NCBI RefSeq assembly: GCF_025822245.1
Contig: NZ_JACKTL010000061.1
Span: 28,747-92,746 of the forward strand
Direction of reading: 5' to 3'
DNA from: Mycolicibacterium hodleri
GTDB lineage: Bacteria > Actinomycetota > Actinomycetes > Mycobacteriales > Mycobacteriaceae
Length of the DNA: 64,000 nt
Shown: positions 25,933 through 34,505 of the stretch, in pieces
Layout of the letters: each line of letters opens with the position of its first letter
Position numbering within the stretch: the first letter of the stretch is position 1
Made by a program: the position numbers and the translations under genes
Notes under the pieces: model-generated
The model's input: only the letters and a program-made list of their open reading frames with translations
The model's database searches: none
What the model was told of the DNA's origin: nothing

Positions 25933-26700
25933 CTAGTCGCCGAGCACACCCGCGCGCCGCATCGCGGCGGAGATCAGTTCGAAGTCGATGCCGACGTGGG
26001 CTCGGGCCACGGCGTCGGCGTCGTCGGCGCGGCCGTCGGCGATTGCGTCGACCAACTCCTCGTGCTCGTGCAGCGAGCGCAACTCCATCTCCCGCATGGT
26101 CAACGGCTCGCCCCACAGATGGGCCGGCGCGCCGATGCTGACCGAGGCCTCCAGGTCGAGGAGGACCTGCTTGAGCACCGCGTTGTGGGCGGTGTCCATG
26201 ATCGCCAGGTGCAGCCGGCTGTCGGCTTGCTGGGCGGCCAGCCCGGTGTCGGCGGTCCGGTACGCCTCGAGCGCGTGTCGAAGCCCGTCGACGTCGGCCG
26301 CGGTTCTGGCGTCGGCCGCCGCGCGGCACACCGCGCCGTGGAGTCGCGCGATCGCGTCGCATCGGTCACGCAACTCACCGAGCCGCATCGCCAGGGTGCG
26401 ACGCACCGCCTCCGTGGACGACTCGGGCCACTGGTCGACGACGTAGGAACCCCCGCCCCGGCCGCGGCGGGTCTCGAGCAACCCGCGGTCGACCAGCCGG
26501 GCCAGCGCCGCCCGCACCGTCATGCGGCCGACGCCGAGCGCGGCGGCGAGGTCGCGTTCGACCGGCAGCCGGGCGCCGGGCAGGTACTCGCCGATGGCGA
26601 TGGCCGTGACGAGCCGGTCGGTGATCTCGTCGACTCGCGTCGGCATGTCCAATTGCTGCGCGAGCAGGCCCGACGGCGGCCCGGCGTCATGCTCGGCCAT
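25933..26700 (-). CDS. GntR/FadR-type transcriptional regulator (FCD domain)
   Basis: 255 residues. Winged helix at about 20-90 (GARLPVERDLAAALGVGRMTVRAALARLVDRGLLETRRGRGGGSYV) followed by an all-helical FCD ligand-binding domain (about 100-235: DSRLHLAIMDTAHN, EHEELVDAI, AHVGIDFELI), whose histidines and Asp usually hold a metal with a carboxylate ligand. It faces the hydrolase-permease-deaminase genes and probably represses them. The gene has a GGGAGG ribosome site and a TAACAT box (26736-26731). An operator candidate lies at 26749-26767. Confidence 0.88.
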   Translation of the reverse strand: MAEHDAGPPSGLLAQQLDMPTRVDEITDRLVTAIAIGEYLPGARLPVERDLAAALGVGRMTVRAALARLVDRGLLETRRGRGGGSYVVDQWPESSTEAVRRTLAMRLGELRDRCDAIARLHGAVCRAAADARTAADVDGLRHALEAYRTADTGLAAQQADSRLHLAIMDTAHNAVLKQVLLDLEASVSIGAPAHLWGEPLTMREMELRSLHEHEELVDAIADGRADDADAVARAHVGIDFELISAAMRRAGVLGD

Positions 26701-26748
26701 CGGTGCCTCCCCCCGTCGTCGATACCGCGAATGTTAATTCCCATCGAT

Positions 26749-26767
26749 TGGTCTTGCAGCGAGACCA
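26749..26767. promoter_or_regulatory. Candidate GntR operator (TGGTCT-N7-AGACCA)
   Basis: A perfect 6-bp inverted repeat, TGGTCT at 26749-26754 and AGACCA at 26762-26767, in the 77-bp gap between the divergent regulator and hydrolase genes. FCD-type GntR proteins commonly bind TGGT...ACCA palindromes, so this is the likely autoregulatory site. Confidence 0.5.
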
Positions 26768-26777
26768 TTGTGGGTAC

Positions 26778-27689
26778 ATGCTGAGCGCCATGCTCGTCCA
26801 GACCCGCACGGTGCCCTTCCTCGACGGCGAGACCTGGGTGCAGATCACCAGTCCCGACGCCCCCCGTCCCGACGCCCTTCCGTTGTTCGTCTTGCACGGC
26901 GGCCCCGGCATGGCGCACGACTACGTGCGCAACATCGCCGAGCTCGCCGACGAGACCGGTCGCGTCGTCGTCCACTACGACCAGATCGGCTGCGGCCGCA
27001 GCACGCATCTGCCCGAGGCGCCGCGAGACTTCTGGACGCCGGCGTTGTTCGTCGACGAGTTCCACGCCGTGCGTGCGGCCCTGGGAATCGACCGGTACCA
27101 CGTGCTCGGCCAGTCGTGGGGCGGGATGCTGGGCGCCGAGATCGCCGTGCGCCAGCCCGACGGCCTGGTCTCGCTGTCGATCTGCAACTCGCCGGCGTCC
27201 ATGGAGTTGTGGATGGCCGCCGCCGCGCTGCTGCGCTCCGAACTTCCCGAGGACACCCAACGAGCACTCGACCGTCACGAGGCGGCGGGCACCGTCACCG
27301 ACCCGGAGTACCTCGCCGCGACGCAGGAGTTCTACCGACGCCACGTCTGCCGGCTGACGCCTACGCCCCAGGACTTCCTCGACAGCGAAGCGCAGATGGA
27401 AGCCGAACCCACGGTGTACCACACCATGAACGGCCCCAACGAGTTCCACGTTCTCGGCACGCTGAAGTCGTGGTCGGTCGAAGACCGCCTGGGCCAGGTC
27501 ACGGCGCCGACGCTGGTGGTCGCCGGCGAGTTCGACGAGGCCACCCACGCCACCTGGAAACCGTTCGTCGACCGGATCCCCGACGTGCGCAGTCACGTCT
27601 TCGCCGGGGCCAGTCACTGCACCCACCTGGAACAACCAGCCGAGTTCCGGGCCGTCATCGCCTCATTCCTCACCGAACACGACCGATAG
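26778..27689 (+). CDS. Proline iminopeptidase-family alpha/beta hydrolase
   Basis: 303 residues from ATG 26778 (a second ATG at 26790 is equally possible). Features of the tricorn-interacting-factor F1/amino acid amidase group: oxyanion HGGPGMAHDY, YDQIGCGRS, nucleophile elbow GQSWGGMLG, acid in GEFDEAT, and the catalytic His in GASHCTHLE. It should release an N-terminal amino acid or hydrolyse an amino acid amide in the cytoplasm. It is followed after 9 nt by an APC permease, suggesting uptake and cleavage of the same compound. Confidence 0.85.
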   Translation: MLSAMLVQTRTVPFLDGETWVQITSPDAPRPDALPLFVLHGGPGMAHDYVRNIAELADETGRVVVHYDQIGCGRSTHLPEAPRDFWTPALFVDEFHAVRAALGIDRYHVLGQSWGGMLGAEIAVRQPDGLVSLSICNSPASMELWMAAAALLRSELPEDTQRALDRHEAAGTVTDPEYLAATQEFYRRHVCRLTPTPQDFLDSEAQMEAEPTVYHTMNGPNEFHVLGTLKSWSVEDRLGQVTAPTLVVAGEFDEATHATWKPFVDRIPDVRSHVFAGASHCTHLEQPAEFRAVIASFLTEHDR

Positions 27690-27698
27690 GAGACCCTC

Positions 27699-29096
27699 GT
27701 GGTCAACTCCGACACGCCACCGGCGCAGGGGCAGCGCACCCTCGAATCATTCGGCTACACACAGGAACTCAACCGCTCGGTGTCGACGGTCGACCTGCTG
27801 GTGTACGGGTTGGTCTTCATGGTGCCGATTGCGCCGTGGGCCATCTTCGGCACCGTGTACAACAGCGCGTCCGGCATGGTGCCGCTGGTCTACCTCATCG
27901 GCCTCATCGCCATGATCTTCACCGCGTTGGCCTACGCGCAGATGGCGAAGTCGTTCCCGCTGGCCGGCTCGGTGTTCTCCTACGTCGGCCGCGGCATTCA
28001 CCCCAGCGTCGGCTTCTTCGCGGGGTGGGCGATCCTGCTGGACTACCTGCTGGTGCCGACGCTGCTGTACGTCTTCGCCGCCGAGTCGATGGTCGGGCTG
28101 TTCCCCGGCAGTCCGCGGTGGGTGTGGGCGATCGTCTTCGTCATCGTCAACACGATCATCAACCTCGCCGGAATCAGCCTTCTCAAGTTCGCCAACCGGG
28201 TGTTCCTCGCCATCGAACTGGTCTTCGTGGTGGTCTTCGTCGTCATCGCGGTGCGCGCCATCAACGGACAAACCCTGCCGAACGTCGGATGGAGCACCCT
28301 GCCGATCTGGGACTCGAGCACCGTCACCGCACCTCTGATCGCGAGCGCGCTGTCGATCGCGGTGCTCAGCTTCCTTGGCTTCGACGGCATTTCGACGCTG
28401 GCCGAGGAATCGACGGGCCGCAAGAACCCGGCCGGCCGGGCGATGATCATCGCGCTGTTCGTCGTCGCGTTCCTGTTCATCACCCAGACGTGGCTGGCGA
28501 GTCTGCTCGCCGGCGGCCGCGAGTCGTTCAGCGATGACGAGGCCGGCAACGCGTTCTTCACCCTCGTCCAGGCGGCGTCCAACACGGGCTGGATGAACGC
28601 GTTCTTCGCGGTCAACGTCATGGCAGTGGGCTTTGCGAACGCGATGGCCGCCCAAGCCGCCACGAGCCGCCTGCTCTACTCGATGAGCCGCGACGGCCAG
28701 CTGCCCAGCTTCCTGTCGAAGATCAGCGGCCGCAAGGTCCCCATCGCGGCGATCCTCGTGGTCAGCGCACTCAGCCTGGTGTTGGTGCTGTTCTTCGTCG
28801 GACAGATCGGCTTGATCTCCTCGCTGGTCAACTTCGGCGCGCTGTTCGGCTTCTGCCTGCTCCACGTCTCGGTGGTCTGGTACTACGTGGGGCGCCAGAA
28901 GTCGAAGAACTACCTGCTGCACCTGGTGGTGCCGACGCTGGGCTTCCTGATCATCGGCTACGTGTTGTTCAACGCCGATTCACTGGCCAAGATCGGCGGT
29001 CTGGTGTGGCTGGTGATCGGCGCGATCGTGTTCGGCGTCAACGTCTTCCGCGGCAAGGGTGTACCGGAGCTGCCCGAGGAGAACGCGACGCACTGA
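27699..29096 (+). CDS. APC-superfamily amino acid/amine permease
   Basis: 465 residues from GTG, with AGGAG 7 nt upstream overlapping the previous stop. About twelve membrane helices. The first (VDLLVYGLVFMVPIAPWAIFG) and the loop FPLAGSVFSYVGRGIHPSVGFFAGW are typical of APC transporters, as is GFDGISTLAEESTGRKNP on helix 6-7. Proton-coupled uptake of an amino acid, amine or amide is expected. Part of the GntR-controlled cluster. Confidence 0.88.
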   Translation: MVNSDTPPAQGQRTLESFGYTQELNRSVSTVDLLVYGLVFMVPIAPWAIFGTVYNSASGMVPLVYLIGLIAMIFTALAYAQMAKSFPLAGSVFSYVGRGIHPSVGFFAGWAILLDYLLVPTLLYVFAAESMVGLFPGSPRWVWAIVFVIVNTIINLAGISLLKFANRVFLAIELVFVVVFVVIAVRAINGQTLPNVGWSTLPIWDSSTVTAPLIASALSIAVLSFLGFDGISTLAEESTGRKNPAGRAMIIALFVVAFLFITQTWLASLLAGGRESFSDDEAGNAFFTLVQAASNTGWMNAFFAVNVMAVGFANAMAAQAATSRLLYSMSRDGQLPSFLSKISGRKVPIAAILVVSALSLVLVLFFVGQIGLISSLVNFGALFGFCLLHVSVVWYYVGRQKSKNYLLHLVVPTLGFLIIGYVLFNADSLAKIGGLVWLVIGAIVFGVNVFRGKGVPELPEENATH

Positions 29097-29105
29097 CTTC
29101 TGGCT

Positions 29106-29111
29106 TAGGGT
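29106..29111 (+). promoter_or_regulatory. Predicted -10 box of the deaminase gene
   Basis: TAGGGT 5 nt before ATG 29117, no ribosome binding site. The deaminase may have its own leaderless message in addition to readthrough from the permease gene. Confidence 0.35.
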
Positions 29112-29116
29112 GAGCC

Positions 29117-29704
29117 ATGCCGGCCAAGACCATCGCCCCTCGCCTGCTCGCCGTCGTCGACGACGACATCCTGCCGCTGACCGAGCGGGGTGTCGACGCG
29201 GGCAACAAGGTCTTCGGCGCGGCGATCTTGCGAAAGTCCGATCTGTCGCTCGTCGTCGCGGGCACCAACGACGAGACCGACAACCCACTGCTGCACGGTG
29301 AGGTCAACACGCTCAACCAGTTCTACCGGCTCACCGACCGACCACCCACGTCCGACCTCGTGTTCCTCACCACCCACGAGCCGTGCACGCTGTGCATGTC
29401 GGCGATCACGTGGGCGGGGTTCGACAACTACTACTACTTCTACAGCCACGAGGACTCACGCGACAGCTTCGCCATCCCGCACGACCTGGTGATCCTCAAG
29501 GAACTGTTCGGCCTGGAGCCCGGCGGCTACCGGCGGTCCAACGCGTTCTGGACGGCGTATGCCCTGGCCGACCTCGTCGAGTCCGAGGACGAGCCGCTGC
29601 GGTCGCAGTTGCGGGCGCAGACCGCACGCATCAAGGCGCGCTATGCCGCGCTGTCGGATCGCTATCAGGAGTCCAAGGGCGACAACGACATTCCGCTCAG
29701 TTGA
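29117..29704 (+). CDS. Cytidine/deoxycytidylate deaminase-family zinc deaminase
   Basis: 195 residues. The catalytic zinc site is complete: H60-G-E62 and P-C90-x2-C93 (HGEV, PCTLC). Around it are FGAAILRKSDLSLVVAG and SAITWAGFDNYYYFYSHEDSRDSF. It is longer than guanine or cytosine deaminases, with a helical C-terminal extension (about 135-195). Substrate unknown; the neighbours suggest catabolism of a nitrogen-rich compound. It ends 22 nt from the convergent ycaQ-like gene. Confidence 0.83.
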   Translation: MPAKTIAPRLLAVVDDDILPLTERGVDAGNKVFGAAILRKSDLSLVVAGTNDETDNPLLHGEVNTLNQFYRLTDRPPTSDLVFLTTHEPCTLCMSAITWAGFDNYYYFYSHEDSRDSFAIPHDLVILKELFGLEPGGYRRSNAFWTAYALADLVESEDEPLRSQLRAQTARIKARYAALSDRYQESKGDNDIPLS

Positions 29705-29726
29705 CCCGCGCTGGCCCGGCCCGCAA

Positions 29727-30932
29727 CTAGAGTCGGCGGCGCAGCGCCTCGACCAGATCGCCGCGCTCCCCCACCACGACGTCGTCGAGCTCCAACCACA
29801 TTGCCATGGTGCGCAATTCGCCCGCGAGCGCCGCGGCCACCCGGCCGGCGTCCTGGCCCGGTTCGGTGAAGGCGCCGACGGCGTGCAGTGCGCCCCGGAC
29901 ACGATCGGCCTTGAGGTCGACCCGACCGACCAGTTCACCGTCCAGCATCAGGGGCCATACGTAGTAGCCGAACTGACGCTTGGGTTCGGGCACGTAGATC
30001 TCGATGCGGTAGTGGAAGTCGAACAGCCGCTCCACCCGCGGCCGGAAGAAGATCAACGGGTCGAACGGGCACAGCAGTGCCGTCCCCCGGTTCACCCGGG
30101 GCACCACCTGGCCGGCGCGGAGGTAGGCGGGCGCCGTCCATCCGTCGACCTCGACGGGCTCCAGTTCGCCCTCGGCGACCAGGTCGGCAATGACGGGTTT
30201 GGCCTGCCCCGCGCCCAATCGGAAGTAGTCGCGGATGTCGGTCTCGGTGGCGACGCCGAGCGCGGTCGCCGACCGCAGCACCAACGCGCGCACCGCGTCG
30301 GCGTCGGCCACCTCGCGGGCGAACACCTCGGGCGGCAGCACCCGCTCGCTGAGGTCGTAGTGCCTGGCGAATCCGACGCGGGTGGCCGTGGTCAACGTGC
30401 CGGCCGCGAACAGCGCCTCGGCCACCCACTTGGTGTCGCTGCGATCCCACCACGGGCCCTTGCGTCCGCGCGGTTCGGCGGCCAGATGCGCCTCGATCTG
30501 GCCGGCCGTCGCCGGACCCAGTTCGCCGACCGCGGTGACGACGTCGTCGGCCAACTGCCGGTTCTTGCGGACGATCTCCTTGCCCCACCTGCCGTCGGCG
30601 TATTCGCGCATGCGCCACCGCAACAGGGGCCAGTCGTCGACGGCCATCAGCGCGGCCTCGTGGGCCCAGTACTCGACGAGCAGACGTGGCGACCTAGCGG
30701 AATGGCTCCACGCCGCCCGCTCGAGGATGCCGCGGTCGTACGGCCCGAGCCTGCTGAAGATCGGCGCGTAGTGCGCCCGAACGGCGACCGAGACCGAGTC
30801 CAGTTGCAGCACCTGGATTCGGGACACCAGCCGCCTGAGGTGCGCGCGGGTCACCTGGCCGGTGGGCTTCGGCTCGGCGAACCCCTGCGCCGCGACGGCG
30901 ACCCGGCGCGCCTGAGCGGCGGTGAGCTTCAT
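29727..30932 (-). CDS. YcaQ-like (AlkX) DNA glycosylase / winged-helix protein
   Basis: 401 residues from ATG 30932, which overlaps the dfrA stop (ATGA). It belongs to the HTH_42/YcaQ family, which unhooks interstrand DNA crosslinks in E. coli. The Q-x-D signature is in LQLDSVSV near residue 45, with LVEYWAHEAALM and a long basic middle region; a conserved C-terminal block CPFDPLIFFRPRVERLFDF...YVPEPKRQFGYYV is typical. The third gene of thyA-dfrA-ycaQ, placing crosslink repair with thymidylate supply. Confidence 0.85.
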   Translation of the reverse strand: MKLTAAQARRVAVAAQGFAEPKPTGQVTRAHLRRLVSRIQVLQLDSVSVAVRAHYAPIFSRLGPYDRGILERAAWSHSARSPRLLVEYWAHEAALMAVDDWPLLRWRMREYADGRWGKEIVRKNRQLADDVVTAVGELGPATAGQIEAHLAAEPRGRKGPWWDRSDTKWVAEALFAAGTLTTATRVGFARHYDLSERVLPPEVFAREVADADAVRALVLRSATALGVATETDIRDYFRLGAGQAKPVIADLVAEGELEPVEVDGWTAPAYLRAGQVVPRVNRGTALLCPFDPLIFFRPRVERLFDFHYRIEIYVPEPKRQFGYYVWPLMLDGELVGRVDLKADRVRGALHAVGAFTEPGQDAGRVAAALAGELRTMAMWLELDDVVVGERGDLVEALRRRL

Positions 30933-31411
30933 GCCCGGACGTAGGTCGAGAATCGGTAGCGCAACCCCGACGCGCTGGTGAGCCAGTCGCCCTCGGTGCC
31001 GACCCACGCCTCGTCGAGCACCGGTGCGACGGCGTCGTCGTCGTCTCGGGTCAGCGCGACGTCGACCTCGGTGACCTCACAGCGGGTGGCCAGCGGCACC
31101 GCGAGCGCGTAGATCTGCGCCCCGCCGATCACCCAGGCGTCGCCGTCGGTCAGCCCGTCGTCCAGGCTGCCCACCACGGTCGCCCCGTCGGCCACGTAGT
31201 CGGCGTGCCGGCTGACGACGACGTTTCGCCGACCGGGCAGCGGTCGCACCTTCGCTGGCAGGGACTCCCAGGTGAGCCGACCCATGACCACGGTGTGACC
31301 CAACGTCAGGTCCTTGAAGCGTGCCTGATCCTCGGGCAACCGCCACGGAATGCCGTTGGCCCGCCCGATGACACCCGACGACGACTGCGCCCAAATGAGA
31401 CCAACGCTCAT
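30929..31411 (-). CDS. dfrA: Dihydrofolate reductase
   Basis: 160 residues from ATG 31411, overlapping the thyA stop by 4 nt. Reduces dihydrofolate to tetrahydrofolate with NADPH; it is the target of trimethoprim-like drugs. Visible: GLIWAQSSSGVIGRANGIPW, the catalytic Asp in RLPEDQARFKDLT, VVMGRLTWESLP, RRNVVVSR and VIGGAQIYALA. Coupled to thyA, whose reaction generates the dihydrofolate. Confidence 0.96.
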   Translation of the reverse strand: MSVGLIWAQSSSGVIGRANGIPWRLPEDQARFKDLTLGHTVVMGRLTWESLPAKVRPLPGRRNVVVSRHADYVADGATVVGSLDDGLTDGDAWVIGGAQIYALAVPLATRCEVTEVDVALTRDDDDAVAPVLDEAWVGTEGDWLTSASGLRYRFSTYVRA

Positions 31412-32208
31412 ACGGCGACGGGAGCCTTGATCCCCGGGTGCGGATCGTAGTCGACCACCGCGACGTCGTCGTAGGTGTAGTCGAAGATCGAATCCCGCGG
31501 TGCGAGAACGAGTTTCGGATACGGCCGGGGATCTCGGCCGAGCTGCAACCGGACCTGGTCGACGTGGTTGTCGTAGACGTGGCAGTCCCCGCCGGTCCAC
31601 ACGAACTCGCCGACCTCGAGGCCGGCCTGGGCGGCCATCATGTGCGTCAGCAGGGCGTAGCTGGCAATGTTGAACGGCACGCCGAGGAAGAGATCGGCGC
31701 TGCGCTGATACAGCTGGCAGGACAACTTTCCGTCGGCCACGTAGAACTGGAAGAAGGCGTGGCACGGTGGCAACGCCATCTGGGGAATCTCGCCGACGTT
31801 CCAGGCCGAGACGATGTTCCGGCGCGAGTCCGGGTCGCGCTTGAGCAGTTCGAGGGCGGCGCTGATCTGGTCGACGTGGTCACCCGAAGGGGTCGGCCAG
31901 GACCGCCATTGCACGCCGTAAACGGGACCCAGTTCGCCTGTCGGACTTGCCCATTCGTCCCAGATCGTGACGCCGTGGTCCTGCAACCAGCCGACGTTGG
32001 AGTCGCCGCGCAGGAACCACAGAAGTTCGTAGACGACCGACTTGAGGTGCACCTTCTTCGTGGTGATCAGCGGGAACCCGGCCGCGAGGTCGTAGCGCAG
32101 TTGACGTCCGAACAGACTGCGGGTCCCGGTGCCGGTCCGGTCGGACTTGGGGGTCCCGGTCTCGAGCACCAGTCGCAACAGATCCTCGTACGGCGTTGGG
32201 ATCGACAC
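31408..32208 (-). CDS. thyA: Thymidylate synthase ThyA
   Basis: 266 residues from GTG 32208, normal length. Methylates dUMP to dTMP with methylene-tetrahydrofolate. The catalytic Cys is in ALPPCHAFFQF near residue 149; SDRTGTGTRSLFG, QLYQRSADLFLGVPFNIASYA and the dUMP-binding GDCHVYDNH are intact. TAAACT ends 6 nt before the GTG (leaderless). This is the only thymidylate synthase seen in the window; thyX is not next to dapA. Confidence 0.97.
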   Translation of the reverse strand: MSIPTPYEDLLRLVLETGTPKSDRTGTGTRSLFGRQLRYDLAAGFPLITTKKVHLKSVVYELLWFLRGDSNVGWLQDHGVTIWDEWASPTGELGPVYGVQWRSWPTPSGDHVDQISAALELLKRDPDSRRNIVSAWNVGEIPQMALPPCHAFFQFYVADGKLSCQLYQRSADLFLGVPFNIASYALLTHMMAAQAGLEVGEFVWTGGDCHVYDNHVDQVRLQLGRDPRPYPKLVLAPRDSIFDYTYDDVAVVDYDPHPGIKAPVAV

Positions 32209-32214
32209 GACGCC

Positions 32215-32220
32215 AGTTTA
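32215..32220 (-). promoter_or_regulatory. Predicted -10 box of thyA-dfrA-ycaQ
   Basis: TAAACT on the minus strand, 6 nt (GGCGTC) before the thyA GTG at 32208; leaderless start for the three-gene operon. Confidence 0.5.
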
Positions 32221-32291
32221 CGGGCAGCCCCCGACAGGTGAGACGGCACTCAGGGCCGCGAGTCCCTCGGGCGGGGAGTAGAACGGAGGTC

Positions 32292-33032
32292 ATGCCCACG
32301 ATCACAGACACCATCACCACCGGGGACGGAACGTGTCCGGTCACGCTTGCGACGCCCGACGGCGAGGGGCCGTGGCCGGGGGTCGTGATGTACCCCGACG
32401 CCGGCAGCCGTCGCCCGGTGTTCGACGAGATGGCCCAGAAGTTGGCCGACTACGGCTACGCCGTGTTGGTGCCCGACGTGTACTACCGCCACGGCCAGTA
32501 CGCGCCCTTCGACCTGAACACCGCCTTCAGCGACCCCGAGGAGCGCACCCGGGTGATGTCGATGATGGGCAGCGTCACCCCCGACCTGATGGCCGAGGAC
32601 GCGGTCGCGTTCTTCGACTATCTCGAGTCACGCTCGGAGGTCTCCGGTACGGCGTTCGGCACGACCGGCTATTGCATGGGCGGACGTACCTCCCTGGTCG
32701 TCGCGGGCCGCGTTCCCGAGCGAGTGGCGGCGGCGATGTCCGTCCACGGGGGCGGCCTGGCGACCGACGATCCGGGCAGCCCGCATCTTCTGGCCGATCA
32801 GATCAGCGCCGCGGTGTACGTGGCCGGCGCCGAGAACGACGGTTCGTTCACCGCCGAGCAGGCCGAGACCCTCGAGAAGGCGCTGACGGCCGCGGGCGTC
32901 GAGCACACCATCGAGACCTACCCCGCCGCGCACGGATTCGCGGTCTCCGACCACCAGGCGGTCTACGACCCCGCCGCCGCCCAGCGGCACTGGGACGCGA
33001 TGGAGCACTTCTTCGGCGCCAAGCTGGGCTGA
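32292..33032 (+). CDS. Dienelactone hydrolase family protein (Rv2765-like)
   Basis: 246 residues from ATG 32292, with GGAGG 4-5 nt upstream. Alpha/beta hydrolase of the dienelactone type with a cysteine nucleophile, C128, in GYCMGGRTS; the catalytic His is in AAHGFAV and the Asp near GAENDGSF. Substrates of such enzymes are lactones and esters; this one is not defined. No signal peptide. Position beside thyA agrees with Rv2765. Confidence 0.9.
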   Translation: MPTITDTITTGDGTCPVTLATPDGEGPWPGVVMYPDAGSRRPVFDEMAQKLADYGYAVLVPDVYYRHGQYAPFDLNTAFSDPEERTRVMSMMGSVTPDLMAEDAVAFFDYLESRSEVSGTAFGTTGYCMGGRTSLVVAGRVPERVAAAMSVHGGGLATDDPGSPHLLADQISAAVYVAGAENDGSFTAEQAETLEKALTAAGVEHTIETYPAAHGFAVSDHQAVYDPAAAQRHWDAMEHFFGAKLG

Positions 33033-33086
33033 GGCGTCGGCGGGGCCGTTTTGCCTAGTCCTTGCCCCGTAGGCGACCATTGACCC

Positions 33087-34001
33087 GTGTACGACCAACC
33101 CTCTACCGAGCCCGATCCCTCCGACCCAGGGTTTCGCATCGACCCGGTCCTGGCCAGGAGCTGGTTGCTGGTCAACGGTGCGCAGCCGGACCGGTTCGCC
33201 CCCGCCGCGCACTCGCGCGCCGACATCGTCGTCCTCGACATCGAGGACGCCGTGGCGCCGAAGGACAAGGACGCCGCCCGCGACAACGTGCACACCTGGC
33301 TGACCTCCGGGAACGACGACTGGGTGCGCGTCAACGGGTTCGGCACCCGGTGGTGGGCCGACGACCTGGAGATGCTGGCGGCCACCTCGGTCGGCGGGGT
33401 GATGCTGGCGATGGTGGAATCCGTCGACCACGTCATCGAGACCGCGAAGCGCTTGCCCGACGTCCCGATCGTCGCCCTGGTCGAGACCGCAAGGGGGCTG
33501 GAGCGGATCACCGAGATCGCCGCGACGAAGGGCACGTTCCGGCTGGCCTTTGGCATCGGCGACTTCCGCCGCGACACCGGCTTCGGCGACAACCCGGCCA
33601 CCCTGGCCTACGCCCGGTCGCGATTCACCATCGCGGCGAAGGCCGCCCATCTGCCCAGTGCCATCGACGGACCGACCATCGGGTCGAGCGCGCTGAAGCT
33701 CATCGAGGCCAGCGCCGTCTCCGTCGAGTTCGGCATGACCGGCAAGATCTGCCTGACGCCGGATCAGTGCCCCGCGGTGAACGAAGGGCTGTCCCCCTCG
33801 CCCGACGAAATCAGTTGGGCGACGGAGTTCTTCGCCGAGTTCCAGCGAGACGGCGGTGAGATCCGCAACGGCTCGGATCTGCCCCGCATCGCGCGGGCCA
33901 CCAAGATCCTCGATTTGGCCAAGGCCTACGGCATCCACTCATCGGAATACGGCGACGACCCCGACCACGTCCCGGCGCCGTCGGACACCTACCACTACTG
34001 A
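33087..34001 (+). CDS. HpcH/HpaI aldolase / citrate-lyase-beta-like (CitE) protein
   Basis: 304 residues from GTG 33087. TIM-barrel CoA-ester lyase of the CitE/MclA type: RSWLLVNGAQPDRF at the start, the Mg-binding and Arg-bearing DIEDAVAPKDKDAAR and VRVNGFGTRWWADD, ALVETARGLERI with the metal Glu, and FGIGDFRRDTGFGD with the second metal Asp. A malyl- or citramalyl-CoA type reaction is likely. Overlaps the convergent membrane-protein gene by 7 nt. Confidence 0.85.
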   Translation: MYDQPSTEPDPSDPGFRIDPVLARSWLLVNGAQPDRFAPAAHSRADIVVLDIEDAVAPKDKDAARDNVHTWLTSGNDDWVRVNGFGTRWWADDLEMLAATSVGGVMLAMVESVDHVIETAKRLPDVPIVALVETARGLERITEIAATKGTFRLAFGIGDFRRDTGFGDNPATLAYARSRFTIAAKAAHLPSAIDGPTIGSSALKLIEASAVSVEFGMTGKICLTPDQCPAVNEGLSPSPDEISWATEFFAEFQRDGGEIRNGSDLPRIARATKILDLAKAYGIHSSEYGDDPDHVPAPSDTYHY

Positions 34002-34447
34002 TCCCGGTGACGCACGAACGACGCCAGGGCGCGGACGATTCCGCGTCCGGCGTACACCGCGGCGGCGACCGACACCACGATCATCACGATGAACATCACC
34101 AGCCAGTTGCTGCGGCTGTGGCTGACGTTCCACCACACGATGGTGAACAGGACCGCGCAGACGAACACCACGATGTCGCGCCAGTTGCCGCGATAGGACT
34201 GGGCGAGTTCCAGCAGCGACCGGTTCTTGTCGACGGCGGCGATGAGGTCGTCGACCCGGATGTCGATGACGCGCTGGAGTTCGGCACGCCGCTCGGTCTG
34301 CTCCGCCGGAAGACGTTCCAGCAGGTCCATGTCCTGCTTGATCAATCCCCGTACGTCGGGTCCACGCAGGTTGCCGGCGACGACGCCGAGAAGTGCGCCA
34401 CCGGCGATCGGTGCCCCCGCAAGGGCGAGTTCGGCGATACCCGGCAT
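33995..34447 (-). CDS. Uncharacterised membrane protein with coiled-coil region
   Basis: 150 residues; GGAGGAG lies 6 nt before ATG 34447. A hydrophobic N-terminus (AELALAGAPIAGGALLGVVAG) is followed by a charged helical stretch (about 30-80, RGLIKQDMDLLERLPAEQTERRAEL) and two closely spaced helices (about 93-110 and 115-135). No family recognised. Topology suggests a small inner-membrane protein with a cytoplasmic coiled coil. Confidence 0.7.
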   Translation of the reverse strand: MPGIAELALAGAPIAGGALLGVVAGNLRGPDVRGLIKQDMDLLERLPAEQTERRAELQRVIDIRVDDLIAAVDKNRSLLELAQSYRGNWRDIVVFVCAVLFTIVWWNVSHSRSNWLVMFIVMIVVSVAAAVYAGRGIVRALASFVRHRDQ

Positions 34448-34478
34448 GATCGTCTCCTCCGTCAGGCCATGAGCGTAA

Positions 34479-34498
34479 CGGTCGGCGCGGGCCGACCG
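34479..34498. terminator. GC-rich hairpin downstream of the flavodoxin-like gene
   Basis: CGGTCGG (34479-34485) and CCGACCG (34492-34498) form a 7-bp stem with a 6-nt loop in the 58-bp gap after the minus-strand operon dapB-...-34506. No T-run follows, as in many mycobacterial stem-only terminators. Confidence 0.35.
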
Positions 34499-34505
34499 GG
34501 TGGGA

